From Candidatus Cacconaster merdequi (GTDB lineage: Bacteria; Bacteroidota; Bacteroidia; Bacteroidales; UBA932): a stretch of DNA of 64,000 nucleotides. Every line of letters begins with the position of its first letter. The stretch's first letter is position 1. Below the pieces are notes generated by a model, which saw only the letters and a list, made by a program, of their open reading frames with translations, was not told the DNA's origin and did no database searches. Where the stretch lies: the NCBI GenBank assembly GCA_018064345.1, contig JAGHVK010000066.1, forward strand, positions 1 through 64,000. The letters are read 5' to 3'. The translations under genes were made by a program, and so were the position numbers. Positions 35,179 through 43,795 of this stretch are shown here, piece by piece.

Positions 35179-35967
35179 ATGAAAAGAATTATCGTCTCAT
35201 TGCTGGCCGTTCTGGCCATTTCTTCCTCCGCTTTTGCAGGGAATACCGTAATAAAGAAGTACGATTACAGGAACTTTGTCGGTGTGTCTGTAAAAAGTGC
35301 CTTCCACGTTGTCCTGAATCAAGGTGAAACCTTTGACGTGAGTGTCGAGGTTCCATCGGAGTATCTGGATTTTTTGTCAGTTACAAAACAGGATGGCTGC
35401 CTCCGTGTAAAGTTTGAGGACTTGCCGCGGAAGTTGAGGGTATTCAAGAACAACAAGGATTTTATTGTAAGGATAACGATGCCTGAACTCTATTCTTTGT
35501 CATTGGCAGGGGCCAGCTCTCTTGAAAGCAACGGCAAGTTTACTTCTACTATGCACGATATTGAAGTAAACTGCTCCGGAGCGAGCCATATCAACAGCCT
35601 TGACCTGAAAGCTCCGAAAATCGAAATTGAGATAGATGGCGCTTCAAGGGCAACAGTGAATGCTGACGCTTCGGATATTGACATTGAAATAAGTGGCGCT
35701 TCGAAACTTGCTCTTTCGGGTGAGACTGTCAGCGCAGAGTATGATGTAGAAGGTGCATCAGCGCTTGATGCAAAGAAAATGACTGCCTCAAAAGTGAAAA
35801 TCGATCAAGGAGGCGCTTCGAAGAGTGTGATATATGTTACGCAAAATCTGATGGTTGAAATAGGAGGAGCATCGAGATGCGAGTATTTCGCTCCTGACGA
35901 TGTCCGGCTTTCATCAGTGAATGTGACAGGGGCATCAACCTTGAAGAAGGCCAAAGATAAACAGTAA
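35179..35967 (+). CDS. Secreted GIN-domain (DUF2807) protein
   Basis: A 262-residue exported protein with a Sec signal ending near SSAFAG. The rest is a repeating beta-solenoid with GAS motifs (LAGASSLES, CSGASHINS, IDGASRATV, ISGASKLAL, EGASALDAK, GGASKSVIY), typical of the putative autotransporter adhesin head GIN domain. Bacteroidetes often place such genes beside PspC/PadR genes. It is likely periplasmic or surface-associated. A bidirectional terminator follows. Confidence 0.88.
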   Translation: MKRIIVSLLAVLAISSSAFAGNTVIKKYDYRNFVGVSVKSAFHVVLNQGETFDVSVEVPSEYLDFLSVTKQDGCLRVKFEDLPRKLRVFKNNKDFIVRITMPELYSLSLAGASSLESNGKFTSTMHDIEVNCSGASHINSLDLKAPKIEIEIDGASRATVNADASDIDIEISGASKLALSGETVSAEYDVEGASALDAKKMTASKVKIDQGGASKSVIYVTQNLMVEIGGASRCEYFAPDDVRLSSVNVTGASTLKKAKDKQ

Positions 35968-35975
35968 TAGACAAT

Positions 35976-36011
35976 AAAAAACACCGGTCAGTAAATGGCC
36001 GGTGTTTTTTT
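35976..36011. terminator. Bidirectional terminator between GIN-domain gene and secG
   Basis: ACACCGG (35981-35987) pairs with CCGGTGT (35999-36005), flanked by an A-run on the left and T-run on the right. It can end the plus-strand pspC operon and the minus-strand secG operon. Confidence 0.85.
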
Positions 36012-36026
36012 AACAATCACTCTGGA

Positions 36027-36371
36027 CTATTCAGCACTTTCTTCTGTAGCAGGAATGGTTGCAGGGAACTCAGGCTGTCCCTCAACAGGAACCGTCTGTT
36101 CAATCTGACTCTTTACTCTTGATTGGTATGCACCGCCCTTTGTAGGGATAACGAAGGTGGCTACGACGCAGAGAACGATGATAACGATTGCCAGAACCCA
36201 AGTTGTCTTCTCAAGGAAGTCAGCAGTCTGACGTACTCCGAAAGTCTGGTTGCCGGCTGCAAAGTTGGCTGCCAGTCCGCCTCCTTTGGAGTTCTGGAGG
36301 AGTACTACAAGGGTGAGAAGGATACTTGCAATCACTATGATGATAGAGAGGGTGATATACGCTGCTTGCAT
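36027..36371 (-). CDS. secG: Preprotein translocase subunit SecG
   Basis: A 114-residue two-helix protein. Helix 1 spans residues 1-24 (ITLSIIIVIASILLTLVVLLQ), followed by NSKGGGLAANFA, the conserved SecG loop, then helix 2 (about 58-80). It assists SecYE in protein export. The C-terminal Glu/Pro-rich tail is usual in Bacteroidetes. It is last in the operon started by the sigma-54 activator. Confidence 0.93.
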   Translation of the reverse strand: MQAAYITLSIIIVIASILLTLVVLLQNSKGGGLAANFAAGNQTFGVRQTADFLEKTTWVLAIVIIVLCVVATFVIPTKGGAYQSRVKSQIEQTVPVEGQPEFPATIPATEESAE

Positions 36372-36378
36372 AGTTATG

Positions 36379-36948
36379 TTAATTTAAATTTTTAATCTTT
36401 TCAATAAGGGACGCAAAGTAAGCACTTTTTTTTGGATATAACAAAATTAGTTTTTCGTAAATATCTATTGCTCTTTGATAAAACTCCTGGTCGGCATATA
36501 CTTTTGCAAGGGTTTCGGTGTACAGGTCCTGAGCACCACTGTATTCGGTAGATACTTCACCTGTTGCCGGAACCGGTTGGGACGGTTCGGGAACCTTGTT
36601 GAAAGCGGGTATCTCCACGGCCAGCCCGTCCTGTTCAAGTTGCTGGAAATCCTCTTTGCTGAAATAGTCTCCTCCCGCAGCATAGTATGTCTTATGCGGT
36701 TTGACAGGTGGCCTGACAGGCTCCTTCTCGGGAACCGGGCCGAACAGATATCTGTCTATCAGGAAGTTCAATTCTTTCCTTGAAAGGAAGAAGAGGCCAT
36801 TCCGTCTGGCAGCCAGGCGGATGGCATCCTTGTCGTGTGAATCTCCACCCTGACGCAGGATGTATTCATATCTGGCAGCAGAAAACCACGGATAGTCTTC
36901 GATGATCCGCTCCAGTTCCGAAGAAGGCAGTGATTTGACGTTTACCAT
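36379..36948 (-). CDS. TPR-containing protein of the lptE-secG operon
   Basis: A 189-residue protein with no signal peptide. The N-terminus (SLPSSELERIIEDYPWFSAARYEYIL) is helical. A Pro-rich linker lies in the middle (about 75-130). The C-terminus holds a tetratricopeptide-type pair (YTETLAKVYADQEFYQRAIDIYEKLILLYPKKSAYFASLIEKI). It overlaps lptE by 7 nt, and secG starts 7 nt after its stop. The function is unknown; its constant place in Bacteroidetes suggests envelope or secretion work. Confidence 0.7.
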   Translation of the reverse strand: MVNVKSLPSSELERIIEDYPWFSAARYEYILRQGGDSHDKDAIRLAARRNGLFFLSRKELNFLIDRYLFGPVPEKEPVRPPVKPHKTYYAAGGDYFSKEDFQQLEQDGLAVEIPAFNKVPEPSQPVPATGEVSTEYSGAQDLYTETLAKVYADQEFYQRAIDIYEKLILLYPKKSAYFASLIEKIKNLN

Positions 36949-37463
36949 TGCGCTACAGTTGCGTTGAATATGTCATCAACTATTTTTTCGATTATGGTTT
37001 CGCAAAGGCCTGATTCCACAGCATCAATTGATTGCGTCGAATCGTAGTCCTCATATCCGGCGAAAGAACTCTCAAGATTGTCCTCAGGGTGCTTTACGTT
37101 CGTGAATATGACTTTTGCGGTAACAGTAAGCCTGTTGAGAGCTGCAACGTCATTGGCGGTAATCGCAGCAGGCCGCACATCGTAGGATTCTATGGTGACG
37201 GTCAGGTTGAGGTCTCCATCCTCATTCACCGCCTCAAGGCTCGTAAGTTTGCGGAACTTGTCATTCAGGGCCTCCGTGAGCTGGCTGGCAAGCGAAGGGT
37301 TTATTTTGACAGCCTTGTTTACAACCGGTTCCACGCAGATGGTCTTGACATCCGGCTGGATGGACGTGCCGCTGAACGAATAAATACCGCATCCGGTGGC
37401 AAGCAATGCCAGCAGTGCAGTTGTCAGACTCCTGCAAATAATAGTAAGTTTTCCGGCTCTCAT
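36942..37463 (-). CDS. lptE: LptE-like LPS-assembly lipoprotein
   Basis: A 173-residue lipoprotein with a signal and lipobox LLATGC. The mature part starts GIYSFSGTSIQPDVKTICVEPV, the typical Bacteroidetes LptE opening. ASQLTEALNDKFRKLTSL and a C-terminal CETIIEKIVDDIFNATVAQW follow. LptE plugs the outer-membrane LptD barrel in LPS delivery. It overlaps the sigma-54 activator gene by 4 nt, so production is coupled. Confidence 0.85.
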   Translation of the reverse strand: MRAGKLTIICRSLTTALLALLATGCGIYSFSGTSIQPDVKTICVEPVVNKAVKINPSLASQLTEALNDKFRKLTSLEAVNEDGDLNLTVTIESYDVRPAAITANDVAALNRLTVTAKVIFTNVKHPEDNLESSFAGYEDYDSTQSIDAVESGLCETIIEKIVDDIFNATVAQW

Positions 37464-38647
37464 ATCCCGAGTTCTTTCAATTTTCTGTACAAGGTGCGCT
37501 CAGATATTCCAAGTTCAGCTGCAGCGGCCTTGCGCTTGCCGTTGTGTTTCTCAAGAGCTTTCTTTATGAAGTCAGCGCTGACCTCCTGTATTGAGAGCGA
37601 ACTTCTTTCAACGGCAGGCTGCTCTTCATAGGCGGTAGTGTCGGTTACATAAGGTACTTCAGAATCGTGGACCTGCACGTCACCGGAGGAAATTAGAAGC
37701 GGAGAATGACTTTTTGGAGCGTAGCCTCCTCCAGCCACTGCCTCCTTCAACTCATCGACATCCTTGCGTAACTGAAAAAGAATCTTGAAGATAATGTCTC
37801 TGTCGCTCAGATAGTCGGCACCGGCTTCACTGCTCTTTACCGGCAAGGAGGATACCGGGTCGGAAGGAAGATAACCTGCGAGGACTTCGGCAGGAATCTG
37901 TCTGTCGTGTTCAAGTATGGAAATCTGCTCTGCAACGCTTTTCAACTGCCGGATGTTGCCGGGCCATCTGTATGATTCCAACAGTTGCCTGGCTTCTTCG
38001 TCAAGCCGGATGGCCGGCATCTTGTATTTGTCGGCAAAATCCAGTGCGAATTTGCGGAAAAGCAGATATATGTCACCCTTACGCTCTCTGAGGGAAGGCA
38101 TATTTATAGGGACCGTATTCAGACGATAGTAGAGGTCCTCCCGGAATTTTCCCTGAGAGATGGCGTTTCTCAGATTGACGTTGGTGGCTGCAATCACCCT
38201 GACATTGGTTTTCTGTATCTTGGATGATCCGACCTTTATGAATTCGCCCGTCTGCAGGACTCTGAGAAGTCTGACCTGTGTGGAGAGCGGCAGTTCTGCC
38301 ACTTCATCCAGGAACAGAGTACCTCCGTCAGCCTCTTCAAAGTATCCTCTCCGAGCTTCCGTGGCACCTGTGAAGGATCCTTTCTCGTGGCCGAACAGTT
38401 CCGAATCAATAGTTCCCTCCGGTATGGCGCCGCAGTTCACAGGCATATAGACTCCGTGCTTGCGGGGGCTGTTCTGATGGATGATTTGCGGAATCACGTC
38501 CTTCCCGACACCGCTTTCACCTGCAATCAGGACTGAAAGGTCAGTACCTGCAACCTGCACTGCCACCTCCAACGCCCGGTCAAGTTCAGGGTCATTTCCA
38601 ATGATTCCGTATCTATCTTTTATTTTACTCAATTCCATAGAGTGCAA
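37460..38647 (-). CDS. Sigma-54-dependent activator without receiver domain
   Basis: A 395-residue AAA+ activator. Walker A is GESGVGKD (about 43-50), the sigma-54 contact loop is GSFTGA, Walker B is GGTLFLDEV and the arginine-finger region is FREDLYYRLNTVPI. The C-terminal Fis-type HTH is KRKAAAAELGISERTLYRKLKELGI. There is no N-terminal receiver, PAS or GAF domain, so activity must be set by expression level or a partner. A start at the inner ATG 38638 is possible. It heads the lptE-TPR-secG operon. Confidence 0.9.
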   Translation of the reverse strand: MHSMELSKIKDRYGIIGNDPELDRALEVAVQVAGTDLSVLIAGESGVGKDVIPQIIHQNSPRKHGVYMPVNCGAIPEGTIDSELFGHEKGSFTGATEARRGYFEEADGGTLFLDEVAELPLSTQVRLLRVLQTGEFIKVGSSKIQKTNVRVIAATNVNLRNAISQGKFREDLYYRLNTVPINMPSLRERKGDIYLLFRKFALDFADKYKMPAIRLDEEARQLLESYRWPGNIRQLKSVAEQISILEHDRQIPAEVLAGYLPSDPVSSLPVKSSEAGADYLSDRDIIFKILFQLRKDVDELKEAVAGGGYAPKSHSPLLISSGDVQVHDSEVPYVTDTTAYEEQPAVERSSLSIQEVSADFIKKALEKHNGKRKAAAAELGISERTLYRKLKELGI

Positions 38648-38672
38648 AGTTATAAAAATTGTGTTATATTTG
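38645..38672. promoter_or_regulatory. Divergent -7 boxes between sigma-54 activator and OmpA/TPR lipoprotein
   Basis: Minus-strand TAACTTTG (38652-38645) overlaps the start region of the activator gene, and plus-strand TATATTTG (38665-38672) serves the lipoprotein gene. Both are exact TAnnTTTG. The minus one would give an almost leaderless message or use the inner start. Confidence 0.4.
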
Positions 38673-38727
38673 TAATCAAACCGGGGAGTCGGTTTTTACT
38701 GTAGAACCAAACGTTATAATTATCGTT

Positions 38728-40368
38728 ATGAAAAAAATTATCATCAACATCGCAGCTGTAGCAGTTGCAATCGTTTCTCTGGCATCTTGCAATGATATTT
38801 CAAAGATGACAGAAGCAGCCGACAGAATTAAGATTCAGTGCAATCCTGAAGTTCTTGAGGCAGTGGCAGGTAACATTGACGCTCAGGTCAGTGTCACTTT
38901 TCCTGAGGAATATTTCCTTCCGAAGGCTATCCTTGAAATCACTCCGGTGATCATTTACAGTGGAGGGGAAGTTGCAGGCAAACCTTTCGTATATCAGGGA
39001 GAAAAGATTGCCGAGAACTACAAGACTGTGACTGAAGAAGGTGCGACCATTACTGAAAAAGTTCATTTTGACTTCATTCCGGGAATGGAAAAATCTGAAC
39101 TCGTAGGTCGTGCGAAAGTCAGCTACAAAGGCAAGGAGTATGAATATCCTCACGATATCAAGATTGCCGACGGTGTGAACACAACTTATATGCTTGTCTG
39201 CACCAAGGGAAGCTATGATCTTGTTCCAGACGGCTATCAGGATGTAATCGATGAAAAAGAGGAAGCTCAGATTCTTTATCTGATCAACAGTTCGAATGTC
39301 CGTTCTTCAGAACTCAGCAGTGCGGATATCAAAGAGTTCCAGCAGGCCCTCAAGAATCTTGAGTCAGACAGCCGCCGTGAGGTGAAGGGAACAGAAATCG
39401 TTGCTTACGCTTCTCCTGATGGAGCTGAGTCTCTCAACAACAAGCTTTCCGCTGACCGTGAAAAATCAGCTCAGAAGGCATTCAACAAAGTTGCGAAGAA
39501 ACTCAATGCCGGTGACGTGACTTCACGTTCAATCGGTGAAGACTGGGAAGGTTTCAAGGAATTGGTAGAGGCCTCTGACGTAGAGGACAAGGACCTCATC
39601 ATCCGCGTTCTTTCAATGTACAGTGACCCTAATGTCCGCGAGCGTGAAATCAAGAACATGTCATCTGTTTACTCTTCACTGGCAAGAAACGTTCTTCCTC
39701 AACTCCGCCGTGCACGTTTCATCACAAACGTTGAATATACAAACTATACTGCCGAGGAACTCGAAGATCTCGTTGCAAACAATATCGATGTCCTTGATGA
39801 ACCTGCACTTCTGCGCGCTGCCGCCAATGCGAAGGACCCTGCTACCAAGATTGCCATCTACAAGCAGGCCATCAAGAAGTTCGGAAGCGAAAAGGCTAAG
39901 ATCAATGCTGCCGTTGCTTATTTGAACGACGAAAAAGTTGCAGAAGCGAAGTCAATGATTGCCGGTCTTGCCAACGATGATGTCGTAAACAACATCAAAG
40001 GTGTGATTGCTATGCGTGAAGGAAACAACAATGAAGCTGCTGCTTACTTTGCTGCAAGCAACTGTCCGAATGCCAAGGCAAATCAGGCTGCACTTGACAT
40101 TCTCAACGGTAAATACGTTGATGCTGCCGCCAAACTTGCCGGTACAGGCGACAAGAACGAAGCTCTTGCATATATCCTTACAAATCAGCTTGACAAGGCT
40201 GCCGCTGCTGACAAATGCAAGTGCGAGAGGTCCTCTTATCTGAATGCAATCATCGCTGCACGTCAGGGCAACGTAGATGCTGCCAAGTCTTACATCGAGG
40301 CTGCTTCAGCAAAGGAAAAATTTGCTGAAAGAGCTCAGAAAGACGTTGAGTTCGCAAAAATCAGATAA
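38728..40368 (+). CDS. Lipoprotein with OmpA-like and TPR-like regions
   Basis: The start is at ATG 38728 (MKKIIINIAAVAVAIVSLASC), which gives a good lipobox; an upstream in-frame start has no signal. The 546-residue product has an N-terminal beta-rich part (about 30-190), then a region with OmpA-like features (IVAYASPDGAESLNNKLSADREKSAQKAF), then Ala-rich helical repeats of TPR type (about 370-540). It probably sits on the outer-membrane inner face and binds peptidoglycan or partners. The gene is monocistronic with its own terminator. Confidence 0.75.
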   Translation: MKKIIINIAAVAVAIVSLASCNDISKMTEAADRIKIQCNPEVLEAVAGNIDAQVSVTFPEEYFLPKAILEITPVIIYSGGEVAGKPFVYQGEKIAENYKTVTEEGATITEKVHFDFIPGMEKSELVGRAKVSYKGKEYEYPHDIKIADGVNTTYMLVCTKGSYDLVPDGYQDVIDEKEEAQILYLINSSNVRSSELSSADIKEFQQALKNLESDSRREVKGTEIVAYASPDGAESLNNKLSADREKSAQKAFNKVAKKLNAGDVTSRSIGEDWEGFKELVEASDVEDKDLIIRVLSMYSDPNVREREIKNMSSVYSSLARNVLPQLRRARFITNVEYTNYTAEELEDLVANNIDVLDEPALLRAAANAKDPATKIAIYKQAIKKFGSEKAKINAAVAYLNDEKVAEAKSMIAGLANDDVVNNIKGVIAMREGNNNEAAAYFAASNCPNAKANQAALDILNGKYVDAAAKLAGTGDKNEALAYILTNQLDKAAAADKCKCERSSYLNAIIAARQGNVDAAKSYIEAASAKEKFAERAQKDVEFAKIR

Positions 40369-40388
40369 TATTGCAATGTAAATAAGAA

Positions 40389-40425
40389 ACAGCCCCGGGA
40401 CCGAATGGCCTCGGGGCTGCTTTTT
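40389..40425. terminator. Bidirectional terminator
   Basis: CAGCCCCG (40390-40397) pairs with CGGGGCTG (40412-40419), followed by CTTTTT. On the minus strand the stem is followed by TTTCTTATTT. It separates the lipoprotein gene from the convergent marR-type gene. Confidence 0.88.
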
Positions 40426-40447
40426 CAGTTACTTCCAAGAAACTCTC

Positions 40448-40876
40448 CTATTTGGACATATTGTTCGTGATTTTCCCCAAAGTGTCCAGAAACTGCCTTA
40501 ACTCCTGAGGGCTGATTCCTTCGAGAAGTTTGTCCAACATTGATATTCCCGCCTCCTTTGCAGTCATTTTCATTTTTTCAGCTGCAGGAGTCAGCACAAG
40601 CTTGTTGGAACGCCGGTCATTCTCATCCTTGATGCGTACGACAAGCCCCTTTTTCTCCAATGCATCGGTGAGTTTTGTTATGGAGTTCTTGTCTTTCTGC
40701 ATGGCGTCAGCCATATTCTGTTGGCTCATAGGCCCTTGATTCCAAAGCAGGTCCACAAGCAGGAACTGTTCCGGAGTGAGACCTACATTGTTCTGTTTAA
40801 GCATGGAAGCTGTATATTGCTTGAGCTTGCAGGCGGACAGGTTGAGATAGACAGCTATTTCTTTTGACAGTAGCAT
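40448..40876 (-). CDS. MarR-family transcriptional regulator
   Basis: A 142-residue winged-helix protein: LTPEQFLLVDLLWNQGPMSQQNMADAMQKDKNSITKLTDALEKKGLVVRIKDENDRRSNKLVLT is the MarR DNA-binding core, flanked by dimerisation helices. The wing has the conserved DxRS (DENDRRSN). A minus-strand -7 box (TAACTTTG, 40907-40900) lies 24 nt upstream. Its ligand and targets are not evident; it is not obviously linked to the cobalamin operon next door. Confidence 0.9.
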   Translation of the reverse strand: MLLSKEIAVYLNLSACKLKQYTASMLKQNNVGLTPEQFLLVDLLWNQGPMSQQNMADAMQKDKNSITKLTDALEKKGLVVRIKDENDRRSNKLVLTPAAEKMKMTAKEAGISMLDKLLEGISPQELRQFLDTLGKITNNMSK

Positions 40877-40929
40877 ATCGGGAAAGTATATATCTTTTAC
40901 AAAGTTAACAATTTGAATCCGTTAATGAA

Positions 40930-41631
40930 TCATTTCACATTGTCAATATTGAAAAAGATATTGATTGTTCCTGTCTTTACAAGATTGGCAGGAGTTCCCG
41001 CAATGAGCTTTTCTTCCGGGGATAGGAGCCATATAGTATCGGAGTAGTTGATTGCGTTGTCAAGGTCGTGTGTAGATATCAGTACTGCCTTGTTCTTCTG
41101 ATGTGCGAGATTCTGCAACAACTTCATCACCTCGATGCGGCTTTTTACGTCAAGGAAGGCTGTCGGCTCATCAAGTACCAATATGGGACACTCTTGGGCA
41201 AGAGCCTTGGCTATGAAAGCTTTCTGTCTCTCTCCGTCACTGATTTCAGACATGAATCTATGGGCTTTTGTCATAAGTCCGACCGCTTCCAACGAATCAC
41301 GGACTATTGCTTTGTCCTCTTCTTTCAAAGTGCCGAAGAAATCAGTATGACGGTAGCGGCCAATGGATACCATATCGTAGACTGTCAGCCCTCCGGCGTT
41401 GTCTTTTTCCGTAAGGACCACGCCTATTTCACCATCTTTCTGCAGAGAACCGGAGAGGGAAGGTATCATTCCGCAGACAGTCTTGATAAGGGTGGATTTG
41501 CCGGCACCGTTCGCTCCCATAAGACAAACCACCTCACCTTCCTGAAGAGAGAAATCGAGGGAAGGATGCACTATGTTGTTCCTGTACCCGATGCAGAGAT
41601 TCCTGGCTGTTATTCTTGTTTTTCCTTCCAT
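40930..41631 (-). CDS. btuD: ABC transporter ATPase, cobalamin uptake (BtuD-like)
   Basis: A 233-residue ATPase of the FecE/BtuD class. Walker A is GANGAGKST, the signature is SDGERQKAFIAKAL and Walker B is ILVLDEPTAFLD. It overlaps the permease gene by one base. FecE-class ATPases power iron-chelate or cobalamin import. The riboswitch and BtuB/BtuG genes upstream in the same operon point to cobalamin. Confidence 0.85.
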   Translation of the reverse strand: MEGKTRITARNLCIGYRNNIVHPSLDFSLQEGEVVCLMGANGAGKSTLIKTVCGMIPSLSGSLQKDGEIGVVLTEKDNAGGLTVYDMVSIGRYRHTDFFGTLKEEDKAIVRDSLEAVGLMTKAHRFMSEISDGERQKAFIAKALAQECPILVLDEPTAFLDVKSRIEVMKLLQNLAHQKNKAVLISTHDLDNAINYSDTIWLLSPEEKLIAGTPANLVKTGTINIFFNIDNVK

Positions 41632-42638
41632 CAGTTGAAATAATGAATGTTCCTGCGGTTCACCACCACGTATATGATTACTGGAGCTCCTATGATGGGA
41701 GTGATGGCACTCAGCGGCAGCACTCCGCCATTCCCTGGAAGAACGGTGAGCAGATTGCAGAGCAGGGCGATGACACCTCCACTAAGGATAGTCACAGGCA
41801 TAAGCTGTCGGTGATTTGAACTTCCAAGAAGCAGCCTTGCTATGTGAGGAACAGCAAGTCCGATGAATGAGACCGGACCGCAGAAAGCAGTTGTGGCTGC
41901 AGTGAGGATGCCTGTGCACAGAAGTATGAGAATCCTTGAACGTCTGACGTTTACACCGAGATTGGAGGCGTAGGCTTCTCCCAGTAGCAATGCGTTCATC
42001 TGCTTCGACATCAGAAGTGCCGCCGTTGTACCGGCGATTGACAGAATGGCGAAATAGGGCAGTCTGTCCAGTGCCACGCAACTGAAATCTCCCATACCCC
42101 ACATCACATATCTCTGAACCTTGTCTGCTGAAGCGGTGAAGTTCAGTATTGATATCGCGGAGGAAGCGAGGTATCCCATCAGTATTCCTATGATCAGCAG
42201 CATCACGTTGTTCTTGAGCTTGCTTGAAAACCAGATTATTATTGCAAGGACGACGGAAGCTCCCAGAAAAGCGGCTGTTACAGATGAGATGTAGCTTGTC
42301 GAGGCAAAATAGATCATCACTATTGCTACGCCGAGGTTTGCACCATCGCTGATACCGAGAATGGATGGTCCTGCAAGAGGGTTTTTGAACAAGGTTTGGA
42401 GCATCAGTCCGCAAACGGCAAGGGAACTTCCTGCAAGGACTGCGGTTATTGCTTGCGGAAGGCGCGACTCAAGGATGATGTGCCGCCAGCTCTCCCTCCC
42501 GGTGAAGTTGCCGGAAAGGATGCCCAATATATCTTTCGCAGGTATCCTTACCGCTCCGTACAGAAGGTTGCAGACAAACAATGCTGCCAGCAGTATGCAC
42601 AGAATGGTGAAGATGTATGTGTTCTTGCTGCTTTTCAT
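41631..42638 (-). CDS. btuC: ABC transporter permease, cobalamin uptake (BtuC-like, FecCD family)
   Basis: A 335-residue FecCD-family permease with about ten membrane helices. Conserved blocks include GSSLAVCGLMLQTLFKNPLAGPSILGISDGANLG and FIGLAVPHIARLLLG. It forms the inner-membrane channel with the ATPase encoded next. It overlaps the BtuG-like gene by 4 nt. A periplasmic binding protein (BtuF) is not encoded in this operon. Confidence 0.87.
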   Translation of the reverse strand: MKSSKNTYIFTILCILLAALFVCNLLYGAVRIPAKDILGILSGNFTGRESWRHIILESRLPQAITAVLAGSSLAVCGLMLQTLFKNPLAGPSILGISDGANLGVAIVMIYFASTSYISSVTAAFLGASVVLAIIIWFSSKLKNNVMLLIIGILMGYLASSAISILNFTASADKVQRYVMWGMGDFSCVALDRLPYFAILSIAGTTAALLMSKQMNALLLGEAYASNLGVNVRRSRILILLCTGILTAATTAFCGPVSFIGLAVPHIARLLLGSSNHRQLMPVTILSGGVIALLCNLLTVLPGNGGVLPLSAITPIIGAPVIIYVVVNRRNIHYFN

Positions 42639-43795
42639 TCGAGTTTCGTATATGTAAAGGCTATGCAGGCAGGAATGTCACCGGTTGTGGCTTCCCATTT
42701 TTTCTTCCCGTCTTTGGAGTAGCAGAACACTTTGCCCGGTGTGACGTAGTCGACGGCATCGGAAATCAATATGTCACGCGTCTGAGGATTCACCGCTATG
42801 GCGTACGGAGAAGCGATAGCTGGCTCTGTCCCGTCAGTGATCATTCTGTTTGAAACAATATTGAGAGTATTGATATCCACTATTTTGTATGATACCTCGT
42901 AAGCCATTGCATCGTAACTCCACTCTGAGGCATAAACATACAGAGAGTCTCCGCACACCGTCATATTGGTGTTCGGCAGGGGGAGTGTGGCTTTTACCTG
43001 ATCAGTTGAAGGATCTATGACCGATGTCGTTGAAGGTATGTCGAAATAATTTCCTCTTGAACTGACCCATATCTGCTGGAGCCTGTCAATCTCCATTTTT
43101 TCAAGATTTGGCGCCACCTCTATCTTCTTGATCTCTGTAAATGTGTTGAGGTCTATGACTGAGACTCTTGTGTCGTAGTCTCCGGAGTCATACCTGTATC
43201 CTCCGGAATTGGCGACATAGAGTTTGTCAGAAGAGACCACCATCTCTTCCGGCTGGTAGCCGACAGTGCATTTTCCCACTATGTTGAGTGTTGTGGTGTC
43301 AATCTTGAATACGCTGCCGAGAGTGGAAGCTATGTCCGGTTCATTGTTTCCGGCGTATGAGGTCACATAGGCGTATCCTTTATGGAATGTCAGATATCTG
43401 CAGTTGGGGATGGAAATCTGTGTGATGTGGCGTGCGGTGGCGAGGTCCATCACCTCCACGAGATTGGATCCGTTGATGACAGCATACAGTTTGTTTCCGT
43501 AAACCTTTATGTCATTCCCGCTGTCCCCAAGCCCGAGTACAACGTCCTTGTTCCGCTCCGGGAAGATGTTCTTGTAATATATACCGCTGGAATAATCATA
43601 ATAGTCCAGGGTACATTTGTTTGTCCCCATATTCCCTTGATTCAAAAGGAAAAAACCGCAGATACCGTTGTCTTCTTCCGTTCCTGTAATCTCGGCAGTG
43701 GATTTGTTTGTCGGTTCAAGTCCTCTGCAGGAAGATGTCAGTGTGAGAACGATGAGAGCGGCCAGTTGCAGGATGTTGATGTGTTTCTGTTTCAT
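42635..43795 (-). CDS. btuG: BtuG-like surface lipoprotein, beta-propeller
   Basis: The start is at ATG 43795 (MKQKHINILQ), which gives a signal with a lipobox near LTSSC; the upstream extension overlaps btuB in another frame. The 386-residue product is a YncE-type seven-bladed propeller with repeated units such as KVYGNKLYAVINGSNLVEVMDL and EIKKIEVAPNLEKMEI. In Bacteroides, BtuG of this fold binds cobalamin at the surface and passes it to BtuB. Position between btuB and the ABC genes supports this. Confidence 0.8.
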   Translation of the reverse strand: MKQKHINILQLAALIVLTLTSSCRGLEPTNKSTAEITGTEEDNGICGFFLLNQGNMGTNKCTLDYYDYSSGIYYKNIFPERNKDVVLGLGDSGNDIKVYGNKLYAVINGSNLVEVMDLATARHITQISIPNCRYLTFHKGYAYVTSYAGNNEPDIASTLGSVFKIDTTTLNIVGKCTVGYQPEEMVVSSDKLYVANSGGYRYDSGDYDTRVSVIDLNTFTEIKKIEVAPNLEKMEIDRLQQIWVSSRGNYFDIPSTTSVIDPSTDQVKATLPLPNTNMTVCGDSLYVYASEWSYDAMAYEVSYKIVDINTLNIVSNRMITDGTEPAIASPYAIAVNPQTRDILISDAVDYVTPGKVFCYSKDGKKKWEATTGDIPACIAFTYTKLE

